Below are positions 1-7,776 of a stretch of 14,717 bases of DNA, piece by piece. A program made the position numbers and the translations under genes. The stretch is from JAXGPP01 sp964436865. Lineage in GTDB: Bacteria; Planctomycetota; Planctomycetia; Pirellulales; Thermoguttaceae. Location of the stretch: the NCBI GenBank assembly GCA_964436865.1, contig CAYTFK010000167.1:1-14717 (forward strand), read 5' to 3'. Within the stretch, counting starts at the first letter, position 1. The number at the start of each line of letters is the position of its first letter. The notes beneath the pieces are model-generated. The model searched no databases, was not told the origin of the DNA, and was given only the letters and a program-made list of their open reading frames with translations.

Positions 1-1031
1 CCCTTCTTGAACGCGAAGCCGGCAATAATCCACAACTCGCCGGGACGTCGTTCCAGGCAGTAAGGATAGCTCAATTGGCCGCCGCTTTGCTTAGCAAGAA
101 CGACCGGCCGGGTCCAGGTCCGACCATCATCTTCAGAAAAGAGTAGTTGCAGATTGGTCCGCCCTGCCCTGTCGTTCGCTACCAGCGCCAGCCGCCCGCT
201 CTGCAATCTGAGCAGGAAGCCCGGAGCGCTTGTCGATTCGATTGAAGTGGGCCTGATGGTCCGCCACGAGAGTCCGCCATCCTCGGATAGTGCTTCCCAG
301 AAGCGTCCCCAGTGGGTGCGGATGAACATCAGAAGTCGTCCATCGCCCAGTTCGGCCACCGTCGGTTCCATCGCGCCGGAGTGGTCGCCGTGTCCGCCCA
401 GGTCAATCAGGTTGCTCCGTTGCCAGGTTCTTCCCTCGTCGTCGGAAGTCAACGAGCAGGCAACATACCGGCCCGGATCGGCGACGAGGTGCGGCACCGT
501 GGCGACCAGTCGGCCGTCCCGCGTCTGGATGAAGCCGAAGAAATTGGGATTGTAGCCGACGAGGATTCTCTGCCGGTCAATCCAGGTTCGGCCGCCGTCC
601 AGGCTGCGGATCGCCCAGACTTCCAGTCGGCAGTCGTCCTTGGGCTGGTCGATGGTCCGGTCCCAACTGAAGTTGTATGTGGTTGAATCCAGGTAGACGA
701 TGACGAGCGTGCCGGCGCGGGTCCGCACGAGCGAGAACGAAGCCGGTTCGCGGCCTTCGTTCAATCCGTCCAGGCCGTCGCAGACCTTCTGCGGATCGGA
801 CCAGGTGCGGCCGTTGTCCTGGCTGACCCGCATCCCTTGAGGGTCGATGGTCATCAGGCTGCCGTCGGCCAGTTCCACGAACGGGCCATTGCTGTCGATG
901 TCGAGCGGCCTGCAGAGGGGATGGATCCAGCGCGCGTCCTCCTCAGCCGCCGGAACGATCGCCGGCCAAACAAGGACGAGTGACGTGAGGATCGCCCGTA
1001 CCACCAATTGCACCGTCAAGTTGCTGCTCAT
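1..1031 (-). CDS. Secreted Asp-box (BNR repeat) sialidase-like protein, 3' end cut by window
   Basis: The frame starts with ATG at 1031 and stays open to the left edge (343 codons seen), so the C-terminus is missing. A GAGGAAGG Shine-Dalgarno sequence lies 6 nt before the ATG. Residues 1-29 look like a signal peptide (hydrophobic stretch, then PAA-E). Five Asp-box motifs of the form SxDxGxTW fall at about residues 70-77, 143-150, 196-203, 249-256 and 299-306, as in the six-bladed propeller of sialidases and related enzymes. The RIP motif that carries the first catalytic arginine of GH33 sialidases is not visible near the N-terminus; an arginine in GREPAS (residues 93-98) might replace it. The fold is therefore well supported, but sialic acid as substrate is not. 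The gene lies 58 bp behind the lyase gene on the same strand and is probably co-transcribed with it, acting outside the cytoplasm on the same glycan. Databases would probably label it exo-alpha-sialidase or sialidase family protein. Confidence 0.88.
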   Translation of the reverse strand, partial: MSSNLTVQLVVRAILTSLVLVWPAIVPAAEEDARWIHPLCRPLDIDSNGPFVELADGSLMTIDPQGMRVSQDNGRTWSDPQKVCDGLDGLNEGREPASFSLVRTRAGTLVIVYLDSTTYNFSWDRTIDQPKDDCRLEVWAIRSLDGGRTWIDRQRILVGYNPNFFGFIQTRDGRLVATVPHLVADPGRYVACSLTSDDEGRTWQRSNLIDLGGHGDHSGAMEPTVAELGDGRLLMFIRTHWGRFWEALSEDGGLSWRTIRPTSIESTSAPGFLLRLQSGRLALVANDRAGRTNLQLLFSEDDGRTWTRPVVLAKQSGGQLSYPYCLERRPGELWIIAGFAFKK

Positions 1032-1089
1032 GATGTGCCTTCCTCTCGCGGTCACTACTGGTTGGATAATACTGGTTCGCCCAAGCTCA

Positions 1090-3987
1090 TCATGGTTGAT
1101 CAGTTGCCCAGTTCTGAATTGTGTTCGCATTGAGCAGTGTCTGGTTGTCGCAGAGAAGCTTCCGCGCGCCGATCGCCATCGCGCGCAGAACGGTTCCATC
1201 GGGCCCGAGTTCCACGGCGGCTACCTGCCCGTCAGTTTCCAGGCCGCCGCCCCGAAGCAGGCCCTCGACATCACCCTTTCGAATCAGCACCAGGTGCGTG
1301 CGCCCCCCGACTCGCAAGCGCAGCCCATGGGCGATATCCGCTTCGATTGCCTCGATGGTCGCCTCGGGCTCCGAAGTTGCGGCAAGCCGCTGGATCTGCA
1401 TCGCGGCCAGGAATTCCTGGTTCTCGCTCGGCTCTGGCGGCGTCGCGTAGAGGTGCCACTCAGGGACATACTTCTCCGGGGGCACAGGCCGGGTGCTGTA
1501 GCCGTCGACGGGCTCAACCGGGAAGCCGGTGGTGACTTTCAGCGCTATGCCACTCGGTGCAAGAAAGCGGCCGCGGAGCGCCGCCCGAGGGATCGCGATT
1601 CGGAAAGACTGGCTGGATGCCTCCGTCTCGATGGGCGTCACCGCGTGCAGCATCCAGTCGTAACGCGCGGCGTTGTCGGCCGATGCGACTCTGTCTTGGA
1701 TCACGACAAAGCCGGGCTTGATGAACAACATGTGGCGGTCGAAGCGGGATAGCCGGCCTTCATAGATTTCCGGCGCCGCGGCGTCGCCGACTGTGTATCC
1801 GTAGCCCGGCGAGTCGAAGTAACAGGTGATGCGTCCGTCGGCGCCCGGCTTGCGGACGGCCTGGCCTTTACCGTCGACCAGCAGTGTGTTGTGCGCCAGC
1901 GTGGCCATGGAATAGGCGTTGAAGTGCGGGCTGCCCCACCAGTCGTAGTAGCCGCCGTCGATTGCCAGCTTCTCGCCGTAAGCGTGGATCACGAAGCTGT
2001 TCTGGTCCGGGTGTTGATGTCCGGCGAAGTAACGACCGCTGTGCAGGGCCACGGTCGCCCCCTCATTTCCATCAACCAGGTTCGTGTTGAAGATCACCCA
2101 GCCGATGTGCCGGTAATGAATCGAAGGCGGCAAGTCGGCCGGCGGCCGGGGCGCCATTCCGCCCACCGGCTCGCGCTCGCCCGCATACCACAACGCATAC
2201 GGGTCGCCCGTCCGCACGGCCAACTCGCGGACCCAACGGGTCTCGGTCGGCCCGCGAACCGAATGATTCGGCTTGCCTGTGTCGGCGAAAGACACGGCCC
2301 AGGCGCCGGGCGGCGCGGAGTACATGGGGAATCTCGCCGTCTGCCGAAGCCACGGGTGCTGGTAGAGGTCGATGTCGCAGGTAGCCTTAAGCATGTCGGC
2401 GTAGCCGATGATGAATCCCAGGCCGTAGCCCCAGTAGGAGATGCCCTCGTTGTTCTCGCCCTGTTGACCCAGGCAACACAGGAAGCGGCCCAGGTAAAGC
2501 TGGCGGACGTACTCCGCCCACTCACCGGCCGCATCGTGTTCGCCGGATAGCACGATTCCGGCCTCGGCCAGCCCGAATGCCTGGAGCCACGCGTGGTTAT
2601 TGGCTTCAGAGCCGCGGAACGGATTCAGCCGCCGGTAGAATTGCTCAGCCCGCTGGACAATCACCTGTCGCACTTGCTGCTCCTCTTCGGTGGTCATCGT
2701 GTTGCGACACGCGTCGTAGCACCAGTTGAGCCCGCGGAGCAGATGATGGGCGCCGATGTCGCCATATCGCTCAGCGCTGCCTCCCTCCGGATCCCAGCGA
2801 CAGGCCTGCAGGGCGAGTTCCTTAGCCCAAGCGAGCACTCGAGGGTCGCCTGTGAGCATTGCGTAACTGCCGAGTCGTTCGAGGCGGCGGCCGGTGCCCC
2901 CCGTGATGCCGCCCGCGACTTTGCCGTACCAGTCGATCCAGGTGGGCCAGCGTGGATCGCCCGGCACGTGTGGACCGGGATGTTCGGGAACGCCTTGTTC
3001 GAACAGCTTCTCGGCGTTCCTGACGAGTTGTTCTTTGCGTGACTCGGTGAGATTCGGCTCGGCCAACCGTGCTACCGCCAGCAGACGCGGGCGGGAGCGG
3101 TCGGCCAACGCCTCGAGCGGCATCGGCGGGGTCGTGAAACGGTGCGCGTCGGCAGCGACGGTGAGCCGCTCGATGTCCGACCAGCCTTCGAACAACTCAC
3201 TGTCAGTCCACACCCGCCAGTACCAGCAGCCCGGCTCAAGCGGTTTGGGTGGTGTGTGGAAGTTCCACTTCGCGTCAACAGTCACGGTCGATCCGCTCGC
3301 GAAATTCGGATCCAGTGAATACTGGAGCCGCTGTTGACTAGCCGTGTCGAGCACGGGCCAATGGAACAGGGGTGGGTTTGCAGTCGACTCGCGAACACGG
3401 TCCGTTAGTACTGACTGGGGGGAGGAGACGCCTACCCGGATATTGTCCAGGTACGTGGTCATTCGGGCCTTTGTCTCCTCCCGAACCGCTGTCTTCTCTT
3501 TCACACGGCCATAGAGTTGAATCGCCGAGAAGACCAGGCCCGGGTGGACCGTGTGTTCTTGCCACGGTTTAAGGCTTCCCAGCGGCACCTCGGCATGCCG
3601 CCACTCTCCCGAAAACTCGTCGCTGTGCCAAAACCACTGTTTTCCTTCCACGTAGAAGCTCATTCCCAGATATGCGCCCTCGAACTCCGGTTCGACCTCG
3701 GTTCGGTAGTCAAACGACAATGTGAGGTTCTTGACGAGCGTTATCGGTCCCTGCACCCGCACGCCGCAGGCAGTCGCCGGAGTCGAGTTATGGAGGCGCA
3801 GGCAATGGCCAGGCCTGCCGGCTTCGCGCGGGACAACGGCCGCCTCGAGCGAGCCCCAGTTTAGTCCCTCGTACTGCGAGAGTCCGTCGCCCTGTTCAAA
3901 GTCGAACGAAATCGGCTCGGCCGCGATTGCCGGCAAGCCGGTCAGCCACGCCGCCAGAACGACGGTCCATGCGGTTCGACTAGTCAT
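1090..3987 (-). CDS. Secreted heparinase II/III-type polysaccharide lyase (DUF4962-like N-terminus)
   Basis: This is a 965-aa protein. The frame extends upstream to 4203, which would overlap the preceding gene. ATG at 3987 is preferred because GGGAGG lies just before it and a signal peptide follows (residues 1-23, ending AIA-AE). Residues about 24-185 look like a beta-sandwich carbohydrate-binding region. Residues about 200-280 look like a fibronectin-III-like segment (PLFHWPVLD, WYWRVWTDSE). An alpha-toroid follows, with NNHAW at 463-467 and NEGISYWGYG from 512. Residues 640-780 match the heparinase II/III C-terminal beta-sandwich: GHQHPDQNSF at 656-665, D677 and H699. The 18-residue distance from H659 to D677 equals the spacing I recall between two zinc ligands in Pedobacter heparinase II. 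Enzymes of this type cleave uronic-acid polysaccharides (heparin/heparan sulfate, alginate and others) by beta-elimination. The substrate cannot be read from sequence. It is the middle gene of the putative minus-strand operon, 61 bp after its neighbour. Confidence 0.92.
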   Translation of the reverse strand: MTSRTAWTVVLAAWLTGLPAIAAEPISFDFEQGDGLSQYEGLNWGSLEAAVVPREAGRPGHCLRLHNSTPATACGVRVQGPITLVKNLTLSFDYRTEVEPEFEGAYLGMSFYVEGKQWFWHSDEFSGEWRHAEVPLGSLKPWQEHTVHPGLVFSAIQLYGRVKEKTAVREETKARMTTYLDNIRVGVSSPQSVLTDRVRESTANPPLFHWPVLDTASQQRLQYSLDPNFASGSTVTVDAKWNFHTPPKPLEPGCWYWRVWTDSELFEGWSDIERLTVAADAHRFTTPPMPLEALADRSRPRLLAVARLAEPNLTESRKEQLVRNAEKLFEQGVPEHPGPHVPGDPRWPTWIDWYGKVAGGITGGTGRRLERLGSYAMLTGDPRVLAWAKELALQACRWDPEGGSAERYGDIGAHHLLRGLNWCYDACRNTMTTEEEQQVRQVIVQRAEQFYRRLNPFRGSEANNHAWLQAFGLAEAGIVLSGEHDAAGEWAEYVRQLYLGRFLCCLGQQGENNEGISYWGYGLGFIIGYADMLKATCDIDLYQHPWLRQTARFPMYSAPPGAWAVSFADTGKPNHSVRGPTETRWVRELAVRTGDPYALWYAGEREPVGGMAPRPPADLPPSIHYRHIGWVIFNTNLVDGNEGATVALHSGRYFAGHQHPDQNSFVIHAYGEKLAIDGGYYDWWGSPHFNAYSMATLAHNTLLVDGKGQAVRKPGADGRITCYFDSPGYGYTVGDAAAPEIYEGRLSRFDRHMLFIKPGFVVIQDRVASADNAARYDWMLHAVTPIETEASSQSFRIAIPRAALRGRFLAPSGIALKVTTGFPVEPVDGYSTRPVPPEKYVPEWHLYATPPEPSENQEFLAAMQIQRLAATSEPEATIEAIEADIAHGLRLRVGGRTHLVLIRKGDVEGLLRGGGLETDGQVAAVELGPDGTVLRAMAIGARKLLCDNQTLLNANTIQNWATDQP

Positions 3988-4048
3988 TTCTCGCCTCCCA
4001 GTCCTTTTCGAAATGCCGCGGATACTCGACTTGCCGCTGAATAAGGGG

Positions 4049-6355
4049 CTATGGCTGTTCCGGTCCTGAGGTGCCGTCGCCGCGGAGTTCAATGAACACG
4101 ACCTCCAGCGGTTCAATGCTGGCAGTGAATTCCTGGGGCAGGCTCCGATTCTGCCACAAGAGGCGGAACGTCTCGCCTTGCGTCGAACGGTAGACATGAG
4201 CATCGTAAGACTTCTCGGCGGGCGAATTGCGCGCGTCGAGGTTCACTTCGAGCGGTTGTACCGTTTCGCCGATGTTCACCAACAGGTGGCCAATCCGGCC
4301 GTCCGGCGACCGCCAGGAACTGGTGAGGACGGCCGGCGTGAGTATCTCCTCCCGGACCCACTTGCCGTCCCTCTGAGCCGGAACGCTGATCGCGACCCGG
4401 GGCACGTTCAGCTCGTAGGGATGCAGCATCGTGCCGAGCATGAGAAAGTCCTTGGCCCGGGTCTTCAGCAGGCGGCAGTGGCTGCGGAGCATCGCGATTT
4501 GGTCCGGGTGCGCGTCGAACATGTTCCGCTGTGACGACCAGATGGAACCGCCCGGTGTGCGGCCGGCAACGAGATTCATCGCGTGACACCGGACATTCCA
4601 GCGGCTATTGTCGGGACTCAGCATAGCGCTGTCGCCGCCGTAGCCGGCGGCGAATTCGTGGTACAGATAAGAGAATAGCGGGATGCCGGTTGCGCCGGGA
4701 TAGCTTCGATACCAGCGTTTTTCGTAGTATTCGCGGACGTGAAAGCCGTCGAGGTGCTGGATCAACTGTTCGTGCGGTTCCTCATGAAACAGGACGAAGT
4801 CGGACGAACGGGTCTTGCCGTGCTCGCGCATTGAATCGAGCAGGCCCCAGAACGCGCGGCTCTGATAGAGCCCCGCTCCAGGTGCGTGGTCGTGGTCGGT
4901 GGCGTAGCAGGCATCTCCGGCGCCACTGACGGTCTGGTCCATCTGCAGCACGTCGACGCCAAGCTCAAGAGCCCGATCGACGACATTGCAGAAGAACTGC
5001 TTCGTCTCCGGTGCGCCCACACAGAACTGGTACGAGTGCCGCTTCCAATCGCCCCGGGGATCGGATTCGTTCAGCACGTACTCTTTGGGCTTGCCGCCGT
5101 CTTCAGCGATGACGTATGACGCCAGATGCTGCCCCGCCGCGGCGATCTCGCCTCCGTCGCGGCCTTCGTTCCGATGGGTGAAGAACAGCCCCGACAGGAA
5201 GAAGAACGGCCGGAACCCGTCTTGCCGGAGTTGCTGGATCACCGGTCCTGCACGTTCGGCATCGAAGACAGGGAAGTAATCGCCGCCGGTCCAGCGGCGA
5301 TGGTTCTCCCAGCCCGCCAGCATGGCTACGACCGGGCCGTCGATCTTCTCACGGAGCGTGCGGAGATGCTCGTGAAGCTGCGGATAGTACGAGCCGTTGC
5401 AGGTCCGCGTGCTGTCGTACGTCCGCACCTCGCACACGTGCACCTCGGGGCCGTCCTTCCACCACGCCGGGATGTCGCTTCTCTCGGCGAGCGTCTTCGC
5501 ACACCAACTCTGTTCAAGGGCCCATCTCTTGTACTGATCGGCCGTGTCGCACCAGGTCCCCTGCGTCACGCCGAACGCCACGGGATACGGGCTCGTCCAC
5601 TGACCGGAGCGAGCGTTCTCTGCATCCGCGACCGTAGCGAATTCGTGCCAGCATCGGAATCCCTCTGACCGTCTTGACACGGCGAGCGACATCGGATGGC
5701 TTGCCGTATCCATGCCCGCCAGGTATACGCCGGCCGACCGGTCTTGATAGGCGAGAAACTGCGCGGAGAGGTTTCCGGGATAGGTCAGCGTCACGCTCTG
5801 GCCATCCCGCCAGGTCTCTGCCGGGTTCTCGATGAGTGTTCCGGCAAGGGCCGGCAGCACGAGGCAGTCGTCTTTGCCGTCGTCGATGGCCGGTACCGCC
5901 AGGAACTGCGGGAACCGGATTGTTTTCAGTCGCCACTCCGGCGGGTGCGCGACGTGGATCGTCCACAGCGTCAGGAGACTCTGCTCGTCGTTCCGCACCG
6001 TCACGTCGACAATCAGGTCAGGCACAGGGAATCTGGCGTACTTGATGACGACTGTCTTTGCCTCGCCGGCTCTGGTCGCGCTTATGTGCGACTCGCCAGC
6101 AGTCGCGCTGTCGATCGTTACCGGCTTGCCATCCTGATTGGCGAAAGCGATCGAGAAGAGACTGTTCGGCGCGGGAGCCGCCACGACCGCTCGGCCACTT
6201 GCCTTATGAATCAGCCGTTCAATGAACGGTGCGGGAGTCGGGCGGATCTCCAGCCGCAATACCTGGTTCTCCAGCACGAGCAAGTCGCCGGTCTCCACCG
6301 GTTCGCCTGCCGACAAGGGCACAGCAATTCCGATCCACAAGATGATCGCCTTCAT
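4049..6355 (-). CDS. Secreted putative glycoside hydrolase, DUF6259-type TIM barrel
   Basis: This is a 768-aa protein starting with ATG at 6355, with GGAG about 11 nt upstream. Residues 1-17 form a short signal peptide (hydrophobic, then LSAG-EP). Residues about 20-290 are beta-rich, like the N-terminal beta-sandwich of GH clans that pair such a domain with a barrel. Residues about 300-600 look like a (beta/alpha)8 barrel, with strand-end acidic residues in VLQMDQ (D473) and FHEEP (E525/E526). These are candidate nucleophile and acid/base, but that assignment is inference. The rest is a C-terminal beta domain. The pattern fits the planctomycete/verrucomicrobial family I know as DUF6259; the family name is from memory and moderately sure. 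No activity is established from sequence. It is the promoter-proximal gene of the minus-strand group and probably trims the oligosaccharides or polymer attacked by the neighbouring lyase. Confidence 0.82.
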   Translation of the reverse strand: MKAIILWIGIAVPLSAGEPVETGDLLVLENQVLRLEIRPTPAPFIERLIHKASGRAVVAAPAPNSLFSIAFANQDGKPVTIDSATAGESHISATRAGEAKTVVIKYARFPVPDLIVDVTVRNDEQSLLTLWTIHVAHPPEWRLKTIRFPQFLAVPAIDDGKDDCLVLPALAGTLIENPAETWRDGQSVTLTYPGNLSAQFLAYQDRSAGVYLAGMDTASHPMSLAVSRRSEGFRCWHEFATVADAENARSGQWTSPYPVAFGVTQGTWCDTADQYKRWALEQSWCAKTLAERSDIPAWWKDGPEVHVCEVRTYDSTRTCNGSYYPQLHEHLRTLREKIDGPVVAMLAGWENHRRWTGGDYFPVFDAERAGPVIQQLRQDGFRPFFFLSGLFFTHRNEGRDGGEIAAAGQHLASYVIAEDGGKPKEYVLNESDPRGDWKRHSYQFCVGAPETKQFFCNVVDRALELGVDVLQMDQTVSGAGDACYATDHDHAPGAGLYQSRAFWGLLDSMREHGKTRSSDFVLFHEEPHEQLIQHLDGFHVREYYEKRWYRSYPGATGIPLFSYLYHEFAAGYGGDSAMLSPDNSRWNVRCHAMNLVAGRTPGGSIWSSQRNMFDAHPDQIAMLRSHCRLLKTRAKDFLMLGTMLHPYELNVPRVAISVPAQRDGKWVREEILTPAVLTSSWRSPDGRIGHLLVNIGETVQPLEVNLDARNSPAEKSYDAHVYRSTQGETFRLLWQNRSLPQEFTASIEPLEVVFIELRGDGTSGPEQP

Positions 6356-6648
6356 GGGCCGTGTTCTCCGAACCTGGTGCAGGGGGGACCTTCTGAGACT
6401 GGCAGCACGCTAACGGTTTCGCTGCGGATTGCATCAGACCGGCAGTGACGCGGGCGCTATGTCCGAGGAGTCGTGCTACCATCGGCCCTCTGAGTATAGC
6501 CGACCGTCCCCCGCTTGGCGCTATCGCTGAAATTGAACCGACTGGCATCGAGCTCCAGACACGGCATGTGCAGGTTTTCTTCCTGGCATCGAGCCGGTTA
6601 CAATAGCGCCGAGGAACAGTCTGCCCCACCCTTTTGAGAGATTCCGCT
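6356..6648. promoter_or_regulatory. Divergent intergenic region with repeated octamer and candidate promoters
   Basis: These 293 bp separate the minus-strand degradation genes from the plus-strand nucleoside-hydrolase gene and hold no credible gene. The octamer GGCGCTAT occurs at 6453-6460 and 6517-6524, and its reverse complement ATAGCGCC at 6603-6610. CTGGCATCGAGC is repeated directly at 6542-6553 and 6583-6594. A minus-strand TATACT (-10 like) sits at 6493-6498, about 138 bp before the ATG at 6355, with no convincing -35. The repeats are direct observations; their role as operators for shared control of both transcription units is inference. Confidence 0.45.
6576..6604 (+). promoter_or_regulatory. 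Candidate sigma-70 type promoter for the nucleoside-hydrolase-like gene
   Basis: TACAAT at 6599-6604 matches the TATAAT consensus at five of six positions and lies 45 bp before the chosen GTG start. The hexamer at the right distance upstream, TTTCTT at 6576-6581 (17-bp spacer), is a poor -35 box, so the promoter may depend on an activator. The spacer contains the second copy of the 12-bp repeat, and the -10 box overlaps an ATAGCGCC octamer by two bases, as expected if these words bind a regulator. Confidence 0.35.
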
Positions 6649-7653
6649 GTGAACGTTCGAGCTTATTGTCGATCTGGCACGATTCTCCTGGCATGCCTCG
6701 TGCTGACCGCAAATGTGGGTGTCCTTCGTGGATCGCCGCCCGTGCCGTCCCGCCCTTCCGTGATCTTCGACACCGATATGGGTTCCGATTGTGACGACGC
6801 CGGTGCTCTGGCGATTCTTCACGCGCTTGCCGACGCAGGTGAGCTGAACCTTCTGGGCGTCATTTTCAGCAGTGGGAGGAACCGGTATGGCGTCGGGACG
6901 TGTGATGCAATCAATACGTACTACGGTCGAGGCGATTTGCCGCTCGGGCAGTACCAGGGAACCGACGTGGGCGATCCCGCCGACTCGTACACCCGGCGCA
7001 TCGCCACCGACACCGCGTTCTTCGGACACGATGTTGTCGACCGCGCTCCCGATCTGGTGGCGGTCTACTGCTCGCTCCTCGAGTCACAGCCGGATCACTC
7101 TGTGACGATCTGCACCGTCGGGCATCCGCACGGACTGGTACACTTGCTGCGCGATCCCCGGGGAGAAGCATTGGTGAGGACCAAGGTGGACCGCTGGGTA
7201 GCGATGGGGATGGGAGGCTGGAACTTCCAGGCGATGGGCATGTCGGAGTACTGCCAGGAGCTTCTGGATCGATGGCCCTTGCCGTTTTACATTTCGCCGA
7301 GCGGCCAAGACATCAAGACGGGACACCGTCTGCTTCCGAATACCCCTGAGTCGAATCCCGTTCGTGAGGCGTATTGCCTGTGGGGAGACAAGACGTCGAT
7401 TACCCAGGGCAGGTCGAGTTGGGATCAAGTTGCCGTGTTGTTCATCGCACGTCCGGCGCTGTACGAAGTGCAGTCAGCCGGACGGGTCGAGCGGCTCGCC
7501 GACGGGAATATCGTCTGGAATGAGAAGGTGAACAATCCGAACCACCATATGGTGATACCAAAGCCGTCGACCGCCGAGATGGAAGCAATCATCGAGGAGC
7601 TGATGGCGCGTGAACCAGCGAGACGCGGCCAAGTCAAGACGGGTGGGGAGTGA
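6649..7653 (+). CDS. Secreted nucleoside-hydrolase-like protein (divergent IunH superfamily)
   Basis: GTG at 6649 was chosen (334 aa) because GAGAG lies 8 nt upstream and a signal peptide follows at once (residues 1-29). An in-frame TTG at 6634 has no usable ribosome binding site. Residues 39-56 hold the family signature, with aspartates in DTDMGSDCDDAGAL (D41, D43, D47, D49, D50). This is the Ca/ribose-binding DxDxxxDD loop with two extra residues compared with classic inosine-uridine hydrolases. A MGMGG segment at 186-190 and SWDQVAVL at 257-264 match the later signature positions. In SWDQ the usual histidine before the aspartate is tryptophan (W258), the AEFN motif is not recognisable, and the GPLTN loop reads GHPHG (158-162). 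The fold is clear. Hydrolysis of ordinary nucleosides is doubtful, and an export signal fits a role on an extracellular N- or O-riboside or another glycoside. It is transcribed divergently from the polysaccharide-degradation genes. Confidence 0.85.
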   Translation: MNVRAYCRSGTILLACLVLTANVGVLRGSPPVPSRPSVIFDTDMGSDCDDAGALAILHALADAGELNLLGVIFSSGRNRYGVGTCDAINTYYGRGDLPLGQYQGTDVGDPADSYTRRIATDTAFFGHDVVDRAPDLVAVYCSLLESQPDHSVTICTVGHPHGLVHLLRDPRGEALVRTKVDRWVAMGMGGWNFQAMGMSEYCQELLDRWPLPFYISPSGQDIKTGHRLLPNTPESNPVREAYCLWGDKTSITQGRSSWDQVAVLFIARPALYEVQSAGRVERLADGNIVWNEKVNNPNHHMVIPKPSTAEMEAIIEELMAREPARRGQVKTGGE

Positions 7654-7677
7654 AGCCTGAACGATCATTGATCTTCT

Positions 7678-7700
7678 CCGCGATTGAGCCACAATCGCGG
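7678..7700. terminator. Perfect 9-bp hairpin after the nucleoside-hydrolase-like gene
   Basis: CCGCGATTG at 7678-7686 and CAATCGCGG at 7692-7700 are exact reverse complements around a 5-nt loop (AGCCA). The hairpin begins 25 bp after the stop codon at 7653 and ends 76 bp before the next start. No U-tract follows, so it is not a textbook intrinsic terminator. It could be a T-less terminator, an mRNA-stabilising hairpin or a processing site between two co-transcribed genes. Confidence 0.4.
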
Positions 7701-7776
7701 TTCGAGGAGCGAGACTATTCTCCAGATCTGACAGGCTGGGAAGTGCTGCACAATCGACCATGGAGCCAGAATTGCT

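Noticed and set aside
847..1752. Long plus-strand open frame of 301 codons opposite the lyase and Asp-box genes
   Set aside because: It spans the end of one well-supported minus-strand gene and the start of another. Its product is Arg-rich without domain signatures, and it is explained as the antisense shadow of GC-rich coding sequence.
1891..2550. Plus-strand frame of 219 codons inside the lyase gene
   Set aside because: It is entirely opposite the heparinase-type C-terminal domain and its composition is that of a reverse-frame shadow; no ribosome binding site or motif.
3988..4203. N-terminal extension of the lyase ORF to 4203
   Set aside because: It would overlap the 3' end of the preceding gene by 155 bp, is Arg/Ser-rich, and would place 72 residues before an obvious signal peptide that has its own GGGAGG site.
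5696..6448. Plus-strand frame of 250 codons over the start of the putative glycosidase gene
   Set aside because: It is antisense to a protein with a signal peptide and ordered domains, and it runs into the regulatory gap without protein-like features.
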